Shown in pieces: positions 42,458 through 52,284 of a DNA stretch of 64,000 bases. A program made the position numbers and the translations under genes. The DNA comes from Putridiphycobacter sp045110285 (GTDB lineage: Bacteria > Bacteroidota > Bacteroidia > Flavobacteriales_D > Crocinitomicaceae): positions 36,677 through 100,676 of the forward strand of contig JBGCGA010000037.1 of NCBI GenBank assembly GCA_045110285.1, read 5' to 3'. The notes below the pieces were generated by a model. The model saw only the letters and a program-made list of their open reading frames with translations, made no database searches and was not told the origin of the DNA. The stretch's first letter is position 1. Each line of letters opens with the position of its first letter.

Positions 42458-43426
42458 TTAGTGTTCTCTATTTATTAAAAAATTACTCAATTCTAAAAGG
42501 GGTTCTTTTTTTGAGTTTGGAACAGCAATGCTATTGAAGTTATTCATGGCCATTTTGTAAAATTCATCAATTTTGTTTTGAGTTTTGAGTTTGATATTTA
42601 ATTCTTTGTAAATTTCCTTAGTCTTTTCAATTTTTAAAGGGCCATCTGTTTCTTTTTGCAAGTCAATAAGAACCTTCTCTTGTTTCTCATCTGCGTCTTG
42701 AAATGCAGTTAACAAAAGAAAAGTTTTTTTGTTGGCTAATATGTCACCTCCAACTTGTTTACCAAATTTAGATTGATCTGCAAAAACGTCCAATAAATCA
42801 TCTTGTAATTGAAAAGCAAGACCCAAATTAACACCAAAATCGTACAGCGCTTTTCTGTCTTTGGAGGAGGCCTCTGCTACAATTGCTCCCATTTCTAAGC
42901 TACAACCTACCAATACCGCAGTTTTGTACTTAATCATTTGAATATAATCTGCTATCGATACATTTTTGGTGGTTTCAAAATCCATATCCCACTGCTGGCC
43001 TTCACATACTTCAATTGCCGTTTGATTAAACAATTTTAATAATTCGAGGGCTATTTTGCTTTCATATTGACTAATGGCTTGGTAACTTTTAACCAATAAA
43101 ACATCACCTGATAAAATGGCTATATTCTCATTCCATTTTACATGGACTGTATCTTTCCCTCTTCTCAAAGGTGCTTGATCCATAATATCATCATGGATTA
43201 ATGAAAAATTATGAAATAACTCAACAGCCATTGATGCGTTTAATGCCTGACTTAGATCTTTATCATATAATTCACAAGCCATTAAGGCTAGAATTGGCCT
43301 CATGCGTTTTCCTCCTATCTTAAGGAAGTAGCGTAAGGGGTCATATAAATTTGCCGGATTATTGGAAAATTCAAAGCTGTCCAATTCTTTTTCAATAGAT
43401 TTTTGATAGGGAAGAAGATCAATCAT
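42458..43426 (-). CDS. polyprenyl synthetase family protein (probable short-chain prenyl diphosphate synthase)
   Basis: A 322-residue trans-isoprenyl diphosphate synthase. The first Asp-rich motif is SLIHDDIMDQAPLRRGKDTVH and the second is FQLQDDLLDVFAD, with the GGKRMRP motif near residue 33. A Phe five residues before the first DD (FSLIHDD) suggests product length restricted to about GGPP, by analogy with chain-length rules for this family; not proven. It provides isoprenoid precursors. The start overlaps the end of the MMPL-type transporter gene by 8 bases. Confidence 0.93.
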   Translation of the reverse strand: MIDLLPYQKSIEKELDSFEFSNNPANLYDPLRYFLKIGGKRMRPILALMACELYDKDLSQALNASMAVELFHNFSLIHDDIMDQAPLRRGKDTVHVKWNENIAILSGDVLLVKSYQAISQYESKIALELLKLFNQTAIEVCEGQQWDMDFETTKNVSIADYIQMIKYKTAVLVGCSLEMGAIVAEASSKDRKALYDFGVNLGLAFQLQDDLLDVFADQSKFGKQVGGDILANKKTFLLLTAFQDADEKQEKVLIDLQKETDGPLKIEKTKEIYKELNIKLKTQNKIDEFYKMAMNNFNSIAVPNSKKEPLLELSNFLINREH

Positions 43427-46073
43427 TTTGACTATTTTTTAAATCTTTTTCTTGATATTTCTGCAAACTCTCCTCAATTTCTAGGTGGTTTAGTTCAATA
43501 TCAGTTTCTTCATCAAATAACTCAAATAATGGTTCTCTTATGGCTTTATTTGACATTTTTCTTTGCATAAATAACAACAATGAAGGCAAAATAAGTAAGT
43601 TGGCTAGCATAGCTACAAGTAAGGTTAATGATACTAAAATTCCGAGTGCTTTGGTGCCCCCAAATTGAGAGAACGCTAAGACCAAAAATCCAAAGAAAAG
43701 TACGATTGAAGTGTAAATCATACTGATTCCAGTTTCTCTCAATGCTACCAATATACACCGTCTAAGATCATGCTCATGGTTTTTTAATTCTTGTCGAAAC
43801 TTAGCTAAAAAGTGGATGGTATCATCAACTGAAATACCAAATGCTATACTGAACACTAAAAGAGTAGATGGTTTGATAGGGATCCCAAAAAGACCCATTA
43901 TACCTGCAGTAGTTAAAAGTGGAATAAAGTTTGGAATTAGGGAAATGATTACCATTCTCCATGATCTGAATAGAATTGACATTAGAATGGCAATTAAAAC
44001 AATGGCAATTGCGAGTGATGTAAATAAGTTGTTGACTAAATATTGGGTGCCGTTTGATGCCACTACTGCAGTTCCAGTAAAAACTAAATTCCAATTTTCA
44101 ATGTCGAATGCCGCTTTTAGGTTTTTGTCAAAATCTTTCTTGGAATGAAAAGAATAGATTTTGTTTTCATCCATTATAAACTCCTCTCTCAATTCTGCAT
44201 TATCTCCACTAATTTCAACTAATAAATTCTGATAAATTTCGGGTTTGTCAAAATACAGTTCGCTCAAAGCATCATCTTTAGCTGCACCTTCTAACGCAAC
44301 AATATTTTGATATGCTGCTTCATATTCTTGTTTTTTAGGATTTAGAATTGCTCTGAGCTCAGGGCCTAAAGAGTCAATAAGTTCCTGCACTTCATAAGAA
44401 CCTAAGTCTTGAACTTGCAATGTGATGTGCGTAAATGTATTGCTTGAATCAATAAACGGATTTACTCCGGCATCTTGAGAAGCATTTTCCAAATAAGGCT
44501 TAAATCGATTCATTTTTGACAGTGAAGGAATGCTATATCGCTCGGGGTTACCGCCACTGTAGGCCATGTTGATTAATTTTACTCCATCAGCTACAGACAA
44601 AGATTTAGAGAATACCTTGTATTCAACTAATTTATCCTGAATTTGCTCTAACTCATCAAACCTATATAAATAGGCGTTCTTCTTTTTTGTGTCAATTAAG
44701 ATCTCAAAAGGAATGGCACCTCCAAACTTATCTTGAAGGTATTGTACGTCATTTGTTATGGGATCACCTTGCGGTAAATCACCCGTAATGTTACCTGTAG
44801 CTTTGATATTAATTGCACCAATAATTGCGATTAAAATCACAATGCCAGCACCAAGAAACACAAACTTTCGCTTATATAAGGTAACATATTCAAGCTTTTC
44901 AACTGCAATATGAAGCCACTGCTTTTCCAGGTGTTGAAGATGTTTAGGTTTAGGAATTGCCGAATAGCTGAGTATTATTGGTAAAATGGTAATGGACAAT
45001 ACAAATACCATTATGATATTTAGCGCTGCAATGATTCCAAATTCAAATAAACGTTCTGAATTTGTAAAAATGAATGTAGCAAAACCCATTGCCGTAGTAA
45101 GGTTTGTCAAGAACGTAGCGTTACCAATTTTCTGTATAACAAGCGTTAAAGCTCTAACTTTATTACCATGGTCTTTTATTTCTTGATGAAATTTGTTGAT
45201 AAGAAAAATACTGTTTGGAATACTGATTACAATCATTAATGGTGGTATTAATACCATTAAAATTGATAATTTAAAATCAAAAAATCCAATACTACCAAGC
45301 GACCAAATAACGCCAACAAAAACAACTATATTGCAAATTAGGACAATCTTTAGTGATCTAAAGAAGATAAAAAGCAATAGAGAGGTTACGATAATTGTAA
45401 GTGCAATAAATAATCCCAACTCAGCTTTTAATTTTTCTCCAACAGAAACACGAATATGAGGCATTCCTGAAATTCTAATCGGTCCTAATAATGCCTCAAA
45501 TTCTTTTGCTTTTGCTTCAACATCAAGCAGCACTACTGCTTTTTTCATGTCGTCCATTATCGCTTCATCTACAAAAACCATCATTAAAGAAGACTCCGTA
45601 CTATCGTTGTATACCAGTCCGTTATAAAATGGATTAGATTTTATAATATTTTTTAAGCTGTCTAATTCAGCCTGAGTTTCGGGTTTGTGATTAATTATTT
45701 TATCTAACTCAAACTTTTTTTCAGAAGCATTTTTTGATAATTGGTAGATATGGGCTTCCGAAAAAACAGAATCAACGGCATCAAATGCTTGCACTGCCTT
45801 TCCTAGTTCATACCAAGCATTAAACTTTTCTAGGGTATATAAATCTTCGTTGTCAATCGCAAAAACAAGTAAAGATTCATTTTCACTAAAGAGAGATTTT
45901 AGTTTAATGTAATTTTGCTTTGCAGGAGAGTCGCGTGGTAGCATTGTACCATACTTATTATCCATTTTAACATTATTAATGGCATTATACCCAAACAGAA
46001 TAGTGAAGCCCAAAAGAATTGTGAGAATTACAATTCTATTCCTTAATATGATTTGCGATAACTTAATCCACAT
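43419..46073 (-). CDS. RND/MMPL family transporter
   Basis: An 884-residue membrane protein with the two-fold RND plan: helix 1 at about 12-30, a periplasmic domain, five helices at about 215-375, helix 7 near 405-425, a second periplasmic domain and five helices at about 685-850. The motif FGISVDDTIHFLAKF in the second half carries the proton-relay-like Asp pair, typical of the MMPL/HpnN branch. Hydrophobic lipids or hopanoid-like molecules are likely cargo; the neighbouring prenyl synthase, which overlaps by 8 bases, makes an isoprenoid substrate plausible but this is inference. Confidence 0.9.
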   Translation of the reverse strand: MWIKLSQIILRNRIVILTILLGFTILFGYNAINNVKMDNKYGTMLPRDSPAKQNYIKLKSLFSENESLLVFAIDNEDLYTLEKFNAWYELGKAVQAFDAVDSVFSEAHIYQLSKNASEKKFELDKIINHKPETQAELDSLKNIIKSNPFYNGLVYNDSTESSLMMVFVDEAIMDDMKKAVVLLDVEAKAKEFEALLGPIRISGMPHIRVSVGEKLKAELGLFIALTIIVTSLLLFIFFRSLKIVLICNIVVFVGVIWSLGSIGFFDFKLSILMVLIPPLMIVISIPNSIFLINKFHQEIKDHGNKVRALTLVIQKIGNATFLTNLTTAMGFATFIFTNSERLFEFGIIAALNIIMVFVLSITILPIILSYSAIPKPKHLQHLEKQWLHIAVEKLEYVTLYKRKFVFLGAGIVILIAIIGAINIKATGNITGDLPQGDPITNDVQYLQDKFGGAIPFEILIDTKKKNAYLYRFDELEQIQDKLVEYKVFSKSLSVADGVKLINMAYSGGNPERYSIPSLSKMNRFKPYLENASQDAGVNPFIDSSNTFTHITLQVQDLGSYEVQELIDSLGPELRAILNPKKQEYEAAYQNIVALEGAAKDDALSELYFDKPEIYQNLLVEISGDNAELREEFIMDENKIYSFHSKKDFDKNLKAAFDIENWNLVFTGTAVVASNGTQYLVNNLFTSLAIAIVLIAILMSILFRSWRMVIISLIPNFIPLLTTAGIMGLFGIPIKPSTLLVFSIAFGISVDDTIHFLAKFRQELKNHEHDLRRCILVALRETGISMIYTSIVLFFGFLVLAFSQFGGTKALGILVSLTLLVAMLANLLILPSLLLFMQRKMSNKAIREPLFELFDEETDIELNHLEIEESLQKYQEKDLKNSQND

Positions 46074-46168
46074 GTAAAAATGGGTTGTTTTAAATTCAAA
46101 AGCTCAAAACTAACTATAATGAAAAACAATTATAACCATTGACCCGTTTTTCTTTTAATACTTAATTG

Positions 46169-47017
46169 TCAAAAACTAATAAATTCTTGAGGGTTAAGTG
46201 GGACTCCTTTTTGCCACACTTCAAAATGCAAGTGTGGTCCATCACTTAATTCTCCTGAAGTACCTACAATTGCAATTGGATCTCCAGCTTCGGCATATTC
46301 ACCTTCTGATTTTAAAATAACAGAGCAGTGCTTGTAGGCAGTAATCAAATTGTTTTGGTGTTGAAGAATGATCACATATCCTTGCTGACTTGTCCAGCCT
46401 GAAAATATAACTAAGCCTTCTAATGCAGCTTTGATAGGTTCATCCTCTGATGTAACAATATCAACTCCAAAATGTTTTTTGCCGAAGTTTACTGATCTTG
46501 ATATTTTCCCACTAACAGGGCTCATAAAAAAATCTGACTGAAAATTAGTGGTATTTGTTTTAGGTTCCACCAATTCATCTTCAATTTTCAATCTAAGTAG
46601 TGAATCGGCTGTGTTACTTTTAAAATCGATTCGTACTATTCCTTCTAACGAGTCAATTTTCTGCACATCCATAGGGTCTTCGATAGGCTGGTCTAAGAGA
46701 ATTCTACGAATTGTATTATTGTAATTTTCTAAATTTTCTAACTCTTTTTCAACGGTATATAAAGCCTTTTGATTGTCCTCTAGTTGAGAATTGATTTCGT
46801 AAATAGAAACTGCATCAAAAGCATATTTTTTTAGAGGTGTGTAAAGTAAAAGAAAATAAGTGCAAAAAGAAATTAGAAATATTAAAAAAATTAATAAAGT
46901 TAAAAAATTGATGAATGACAGTTTAATGCTCCATTTTACATCAAATGATTCAGCATTAATATATGTCAGCTTGTACTTAAGTCGCCAACGTTCAATAAGT
47001 TTTTTAAGGTTTTTCAT
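46169..47017 (-). CDS. M23 family metallopeptidase (LytM domain)
   Basis: A 282-residue protein from ATG 47017 (ATG at 47041 and 47065 are possible). An N-terminal cytoplasmic stretch, one membrane helix (about 35-60) and a coiled coil (about 75-110, EINSQLEDNQKALYTVEKEL) precede the peptidase. Zinc ligands are in HFGVD and in GPHLHFEVW; further motif is GYVIILQHQNNLITAYKHCS. M23 enzymes cut peptidoglycan cross-bridges or, if degenerate, regulate amidases. Since both H-x-x-x-D and H-x-H are present, it looks active. Divergent from the type B adhesin gene. Confidence 0.92.
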   Translation of the reverse strand: MKNLKKLIERWRLKYKLTYINAESFDVKWSIKLSFINFLTLLIFLIFLISFCTYFLLLYTPLKKYAFDAVSIYEINSQLEDNQKALYTVEKELENLENYNNTIRRILLDQPIEDPMDVQKIDSLEGIVRIDFKSNTADSLLRLKIEDELVEPKTNTTNFQSDFFMSPVSGKISRSVNFGKKHFGVDIVTSEDEPIKAALEGLVIFSGWTSQQGYVIILQHQNNLITAYKHCSVILKSEGEYAEAGDPIAIVGTSGELSDGPHLHFEVWQKGVPLNPQEFISF

Positions 47018-47157
47018 CTCAACTGCCCCAAATTTAGCCATTTTATAGATGAGACGGTGTACCAATGAAAATTAAAAATTCTGTCCGTAGAATAAATAAT
47101 TAATACAATTTAACGTTTAGCCTAGTAAAACGAAACAACCATTACATAATTGTTTCG

Positions 47158-47165
47158 TATCTTTA
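47158..47165 (+). promoter_or_regulatory. candidate -7 box for the type B sorted protein
   Basis: TATCTTTA matches seven of eight positions in spirit (TAnnTTT then A). It immediately precedes the ATG at 47167, supporting use of the in-frame ATG at 47227 instead. Confidence 0.35.
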
Positions 47166-47226
47166 TATGAAATATGCAGAGTGTCTGACTAAATCAATCA
47201 GCCTCTTAATATGTGGAATTTTGGCT

Positions 47227-49626
47227 ATGTCATTTGCAATAAAAAATATTTGTATTCTTGTCTGCAGCTTGCTAGCAGTTGGAACCAGCTATGGGCAGTT
47301 AATAACATCCACAGCTTTAACACCAACTCAATTGGTTCAAAATATACTTGTTGGAAGTGGAGTAACTGTCTCGAATGTGTCATATTCAGGAGGAGCTGAC
47401 GCAATCGGTTCATTTGATGGAAATACCACAAATTTAGGTTTAGGAACTGGTATTCTTTTAACTACAGGCACTGTTAACTCAGGAACTGGTTTGTTTGGAG
47501 CTCAGCAAGGGCCCCATGGACCAAACAATTTGGCAAGTGCAGGCATGGATAATGGTGCCGCTGGCTATCCTCAGCTTACTGCAATTGCAGGAGAAGATAC
47601 TTACAACGCCACAATTTTGGAATTCGACTTTGTGCCAAATAGCGACAGTGTTAGTTTTAGATATGTTTTTGCTTCAGAGGAGTACCCTGAGTTTGTTAAT
47701 CAAGGATATAACGACATATTTGCTTTTTTTATTACAGGTCCAGGATTCGGGGGCGCTTACAATATGGCTACGATCCCTGGTACTGCTAATACACCAGTAA
47801 CAATCGATAATGTCAATGCAACTACAAATTCCTCATTTTTTGTTAATAACGGAAACGGTAGTTCTGCACCCCAAAACGGCTCGTCTTTTTACATTCAGTA
47901 CGACGGATTTACAACTGTGATTGAGGCCAAAGCTGAAGTTCAGTGCGGGGAGATATATCATTTAAAGCTGGCAATAGCTGATGTTGGAGATCCATCTTTT
48001 GATTCTGGTATATTTCTAGAAGCTAATTCTTTAACAAGCCCAAAACCTGTTGAGATTTCTTCATCTTTAGCAAAAAATGTTTTTAACAATATATACGAGT
48101 TAGCAGAAGGCTGTGAAACAGCTACAATTACTGTTGAAAGAAATGCCGCTCAATCAAGCCAAGCACTTTCTATACCTCTGAGTACTGCGGGAACAGCAAC
48201 CGAAGGAGTTGACTATTCATCAGTTCCAACAAGTGTGAATTTTGCAGCTGGACAATCAGTTGTGACTTTTACAATTGATGTTTTTGCCGACAATATTGCT
48301 GAAGGCAGTGAGACTTTAAAGCTCATTTTAGATCAACCCGACCCTTGCGGTAACAGTAATTTAATTGAACTAGATTTGTTGATTCGTGAAGTTTTGCCTC
48401 TAACAGTTAGCCTGGCAGATGAAACAATTCAATGCTCGGGAGACCAAGTGAACTTAATGCCAACCGTTACAGGGGGAGTTGAACCCTATTCGTACAATTG
48501 GAGCACTGGGCAAAGCACGCAATCTATTACACTAAATCCTTCAACTACAACACCAATTTCAGTAACAGTGGCAGATGATTGTAATAGTGCTCCTCAAACA
48601 GCAAACAGTACAGTTACTGTGCCAGTTTATGCACCTTATGTTTTAGCAACAACGTCAGACACAGCTGTTCTCTGTCCAAACACTCCAATTACTCTAGCTG
48701 CTAATGTTCAAGGCGGTTCAGGGGCAGATATTTATACCTGGGAGGTTAATGGAGGATTTGTGTCTAATAGCCAAAATCTGAACGTGTCTCCTTTTTCAAC
48801 AACCACCTACACCGTTACGGTTGAAAATTTATGCGGCGAAATCTTAACAGATCAAGTCACTGTCACTGTGCTCACAGATGTTTTGACAGTGGCGACAATT
48901 GACGAAGTTTTGATTTGTAAAGGTGATGAAGTTGAAATTTGGGCAAAAGGCCTAGGGGGCTTAGGTAATTTTAATTATTTCTGGCCTCATTCAGGCGAAA
49001 CATCCAGTAATATCACCGTGAAACCTGAACGGACAACCACATATAACGTTTATGTTGCTGATGATTGCGGAACCTATGTCATAGAAGGAAAGGTTACTGT
49101 GAAAATATTGACCCCCCGTGCTAACTTTGGAGTAATTAGTTCAAATTTAACTGAGGGATTGCCAATTCAATTCCAAAACACTTCGGTCGGAGCAACTTCA
49201 TGGGAATGGGATTTAGGTAACGGACAGTTTTCAACAGCCATAGTACCAACCGCAGTCTATAGCCTACCTGGTGTATATGAAGTACAGCAAATTGCCATAA
49301 GCGACGCTGGCTGTAGAGATTCAATTACTAAATCAATTCACATCAGGCCAGCATTTTATTTTTATGCTCCTAATGCATTTACGCTAAACGGAGATCGTTA
49401 CAATTCAACATACAAGGTAAGCGTCATTGGTGAAACAGCATTTCACTTTACTGTATACAATCGCTGGGGCGAACTAGTTTTCGAAAGCTTTGATCCTAAT
49501 TTTGAATGGGACGGATTTTACGGAGGAAAAGAAGTGCCGTTTGGTGTATATGTTTATAAGGTTTGGATTGCAGACCTCGAAGAAAAACGGCATAGTTTCG
49601 AAGGTTTTATTACAGTACTAAAATAA
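47227..49626 (+). CDS. choice-of-anchor L / gliding motility-associated C-terminal (T9SS type B) protein
   Basis: A 799-residue secreted protein from ATG 47227, where the signal peptide starts (MSFAIKNICILVCSLLAVGT); a frame from 47167 adds 20 residues. Choice-of-anchor L domain first (about 25-270, with DAIGSFDG, GTGILLTTG, FRYVFASEEYPEF and YDGFTTVIEA). A Calx-beta-like segment follows (AEGVDYSSVPTSV, AEGSETLKLILDQ). Then Ig-like repeats (SYNWSTGQSTQSIT, TCTVTVENLCG-like) and a PKD unit (WEWDLGNGQFSTA). The end is a type B sorting domain (FYAPNAFTLNGD, FTVYNRWGELVFES, VPFGVYVYKVWI). Likely a T9SS-exported surface adhesin. Confidence 0.9.
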   Translation: MSFAIKNICILVCSLLAVGTSYGQLITSTALTPTQLVQNILVGSGVTVSNVSYSGGADAIGSFDGNTTNLGLGTGILLTTGTVNSGTGLFGAQQGPHGPNNLASAGMDNGAAGYPQLTAIAGEDTYNATILEFDFVPNSDSVSFRYVFASEEYPEFVNQGYNDIFAFFITGPGFGGAYNMATIPGTANTPVTIDNVNATTNSSFFVNNGNGSSAPQNGSSFYIQYDGFTTVIEAKAEVQCGEIYHLKLAIADVGDPSFDSGIFLEANSLTSPKPVEISSSLAKNVFNNIYELAEGCETATITVERNAAQSSQALSIPLSTAGTATEGVDYSSVPTSVNFAAGQSVVTFTIDVFADNIAEGSETLKLILDQPDPCGNSNLIELDLLIREVLPLTVSLADETIQCSGDQVNLMPTVTGGVEPYSYNWSTGQSTQSITLNPSTTTPISVTVADDCNSAPQTANSTVTVPVYAPYVLATTSDTAVLCPNTPITLAANVQGGSGADIYTWEVNGGFVSNSQNLNVSPFSTTTYTVTVENLCGEILTDQVTVTVLTDVLTVATIDEVLICKGDEVEIWAKGLGGLGNFNYFWPHSGETSSNITVKPERTTTYNVYVADDCGTYVIEGKVTVKILTPRANFGVISSNLTEGLPIQFQNTSVGATSWEWDLGNGQFSTAIVPTAVYSLPGVYEVQQIAISDAGCRDSITKSIHIRPAFYFYAPNAFTLNGDRYNSTYKVSVIGETAFHFTVYNRWGELVFESFDPNFEWDGFYGGKEVPFGVYVYKVWIADLEEKRHSFEGFITVLK

Positions 49627-49657
49627 ACTGTATATTCGCCAAGTCATTTTATAAAAC

Positions 49658-52174
49658 ATGTTTAGAGGTCTGTTTATAAGTGCAGTTCTGCTCTGTGTAG
49701 TTGGTTGTCAGCCAAAACCAAAAAAGATAGAAGGAGTGCTTGATGCTGAAGCATCAAATCAAATTATAGTAATTTCTAAAACAGAAAACTATTCGAAACA
49801 AATTATTCTTAAATGTGGAAAAACTGATTTAGAAGCAGTCGATAGCTTAGTAAATTGGGTTGTTGATTTTGAGCCAGGGGGGCTGTTTTTTAATAGTTGG
49901 CCAATCGAAAAAATTCAAGAACTTGCCATTCGCTTAGACACCATTTTAGAGTCAAAACCTCTGTTTTTTATTGACTATTTCCCTACAATTAAATTAAAGC
50001 CATATCCTATTTGGTCTGCAAATAGAGATTTTCAAGACTCTGTGTTTTGGCATGGCTTTTTGGCTGCAGGCATTAATGTCATTTCTTTTCCAGAATCTGT
50101 TTTTAAGTATAACTCATCAAATGCTTATTTTCAGAAGGTAAACAAAGATCAAGGTTTTAGTCTAAATTATCATGTTAATTTGCAAAATAGAAGTTTAAAA
50201 AGTTTGCAAGAATTAGCAAAAACACTCCAAAAAAATGATGGGTTTTTATGGTTAGATAGCCTGAAGCTAGATAGTCTTCCGTATTTAGAAATAAAGAAAG
50301 CAATTAACTGGAAAGGTTTGCTAATTGCTAATCCACTGGGGAATCATTTAGATCATTTAAAAGCAGGTGCCGATATGGTGTTAATACCCAATAGATCACT
50401 TGTTAATATAGTTGATTATCAGCAGAGTGATGCTACAATAAAATCAAGTGAATTAATCGCCAATATGATTGATGAGCAAGTGAATTCCAGATTTTATAAC
50501 CGGTCTTCAAAAGCTTTGTTAAAAGCAGCCAAATTACATTTTATTGCAAAATCTACATCTATTTTTAATAAAACAAAACAAAAAATCCCATTTCAGAAGT
50601 ATAAAAAATTGTCACTGATTAAATATTTATCTCAAAAAAAACACTCTAAAAAACAGCTAGTCACTATTCCATTTAATGCAACAGACTCAATCTTATTGGC
50701 TGTAGAAAAATCATCTGGTCTCGAAAATTCATTATTCTTATTTTCTAATTCCGATCAATACAAATCGCTAAGTAAAACACCGTACTTAGTATTCAATCCT
50801 TTAGCAGCTAATGAAAGAAGTTTGGTATTAGGAGAGCAACTATTAGGCAAATTGAAAATCAATGGAGGTATTATAATTGAAGGTGAATTAAAAAAAGGAC
50901 CGAAAGCAAAGGGAAAAGGATTGCAGAATTTACCTCCGGAATATGCATTTATTGATAGTGAGAAACTCAATTCAATTAGAGGTTTAATTTCTTCTGCAAT
51001 TGATGGAAAGGCATTTCCTGGATGCCAAATACTAGCTATAAAAGATGATGTCATTATTTACAGTAGAGCCTTTGGACATTCAACATATCAAAAGGAATTC
51101 ACAGTGACTAAGCAACATTTGTATGATCTAGCTTCTTTAACAAAAGCACTTGCGACAACCTTGGTAGCCATGAAGTTGTGGGAAGATGGATACTTTAAAC
51201 TAAACGATAAGTTGGATAGCTATTTACCAGATAGTTTAAAAAAATACTTGCCGAATGGAAGCACATTGAAAAACATAACATTTCAAGAACTACTCACCCA
51301 TAAAAGTGGGCTTCCCGCAGGGTTTCCCGTTATTAATTATATGCGCAAAGCAGCTGATCTTGAAAATAGGTTCAGTAGTGGATTTTGTGACTATCCTTAT
51401 GAAGCTTATCAAACAAAAGTCGCAAACGACCTATATTTAGAAAATAGCTTTCAGGATTCTATGTGGCTAACTTTGAATTCATTATGGTTAGATTCTTCTA
51501 AAGAATATAAGTACTCAGATGTAAACATGAATGTGCTTTATTTCATTCTAAAAAGTATCATAGATAAAAAAGGGCTAAGCTCTAAAATGAGACTAACGTC
51601 AAATGTTTTTGAAAGATACCTCTATGAAAATTTTTACAAGCCTTTGGGTATGAATAAAACTCAGTATCTGCCACTTAAGAAAATCTCTAAAAATAAGATT
51701 GTACCAACTGAAAATGATCGTTTTTGGAGAAAGCAATTATTACATGGCTATGTACATGATCCAAATGCAGCACTTTATGGCGGTGTTGCTGGAAATGCAG
51801 GACTATTTTCTAACGCATCTGATTTAGGCATTCTATTATCAATGTGGCAAAATAATGGTGTTTTTGAAGGAAAACGGTACTTAAAAGCAACAACTGTTAA
51901 AAAATTCACTGAAGCTCAACCTAATACTCATAGGGGACTGGGGTTTAATAAACGAACTTTTACAAATTCTGCCTATGCCATGGCTGAAGATGCCGACCCG
52001 TCTTCATATGGCCACACAGGTTTTACAGGGACTTGTTTTTGGGTTGACCCTGTGAATAGAATTAGCTATGTGTTTTTGTCTAACAGAGTTCATCCGAATG
52101 TTTCTAGGAAAATATACGAGTTCAATATTAGAACAAGAGTGCATCAGGTTTTTTATGAAGCCACGTTAAAATAA
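49658..52174 (+). CDS. serine hydrolase (class C beta-lactamase fold) fused to a degenerate GH3-like N-terminal region
   Basis: An 838-residue lipoprotein (VVGCQ, lipobox cysteine at 17). Residues about 25-290 look like a worn GH3 N-terminal barrel (GGLFFNSWPIEKIQELA, LKAGADMVLIP), but the KHFPGHG-type histidine motif and nucleophile motif seen in active GH3/NagZ proteins are not recognisable. Residues 300-430 form a linker with the GH3 C-terminal domain reduced. The serine hydrolase domain (about 445-838) is complete: SLTK with Ser493, YSD at 619-621 and the HTG motif in YGHTGFTGTC. GH3-beta-lactamase fusions are common in Bacteroidota; this one is shorter and the GH3 half seems non-catalytic. 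It may act on peptidoglycan. Confidence 0.85.
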   Translation: MFRGLFISAVLLCVVGCQPKPKKIEGVLDAEASNQIIVISKTENYSKQIILKCGKTDLEAVDSLVNWVVDFEPGGLFFNSWPIEKIQELAIRLDTILESKPLFFIDYFPTIKLKPYPIWSANRDFQDSVFWHGFLAAGINVISFPESVFKYNSSNAYFQKVNKDQGFSLNYHVNLQNRSLKSLQELAKTLQKNDGFLWLDSLKLDSLPYLEIKKAINWKGLLIANPLGNHLDHLKAGADMVLIPNRSLVNIVDYQQSDATIKSSELIANMIDEQVNSRFYNRSSKALLKAAKLHFIAKSTSIFNKTKQKIPFQKYKKLSLIKYLSQKKHSKKQLVTIPFNATDSILLAVEKSSGLENSLFLFSNSDQYKSLSKTPYLVFNPLAANERSLVLGEQLLGKLKINGGIIIEGELKKGPKAKGKGLQNLPPEYAFIDSEKLNSIRGLISSAIDGKAFPGCQILAIKDDVIIYSRAFGHSTYQKEFTVTKQHLYDLASLTKALATTLVAMKLWEDGYFKLNDKLDSYLPDSLKKYLPNGSTLKNITFQELLTHKSGLPAGFPVINYMRKAADLENRFSSGFCDYPYEAYQTKVANDLYLENSFQDSMWLTLNSLWLDSSKEYKYSDVNMNVLYFILKSIIDKKGLSSKMRLTSNVFERYLYENFYKPLGMNKTQYLPLKKISKNKIVPTENDRFWRKQLLHGYVHDPNAALYGGVAGNAGLFSNASDLGILLSMWQNNGVFEGKRYLKATTVKKFTEAQPNTHRGLGFNKRTFTNSAYAMAEDADPSSYGHTGFTGTCFWVDPVNRISYVFLSNRVHPNVSRKIYEFNIRTRVHQVFYEATLK

Positions 52175-52245
52175 TCTGTACCAAAGTAAACATCAAAGCG
52201 TTTATAACTTTAAAAGCAAGTACAAAAAAAGAGCAAGAATGGCTT

Positions 52246-52253
52246 TACATTTG
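52246..52253 (+). promoter_or_regulatory. candidate -7 box for the TPR gene
   Basis: TACATTTG matches TAnnTTTG, 31 bases before the ATG at 52285. No clear -33 element. Confidence 0.45.
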
Positions 52254-52284
52254 TTAGCTTATAACGCAGGATTTTTACCGTTTT

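Noticed and set aside
43816..44148. 110-codon plus-strand frame
   Set aside because: It lies antisense to the MMPL transporter gene, whose two-fold RND topology is clear; it has no recognisable domain of its own.
47495..47800. 101-codon frame inside the choice-of-anchor L gene
   Set aside because: It is a shifted-frame shadow of the repetitive Ser/Thr-rich coding sequence.
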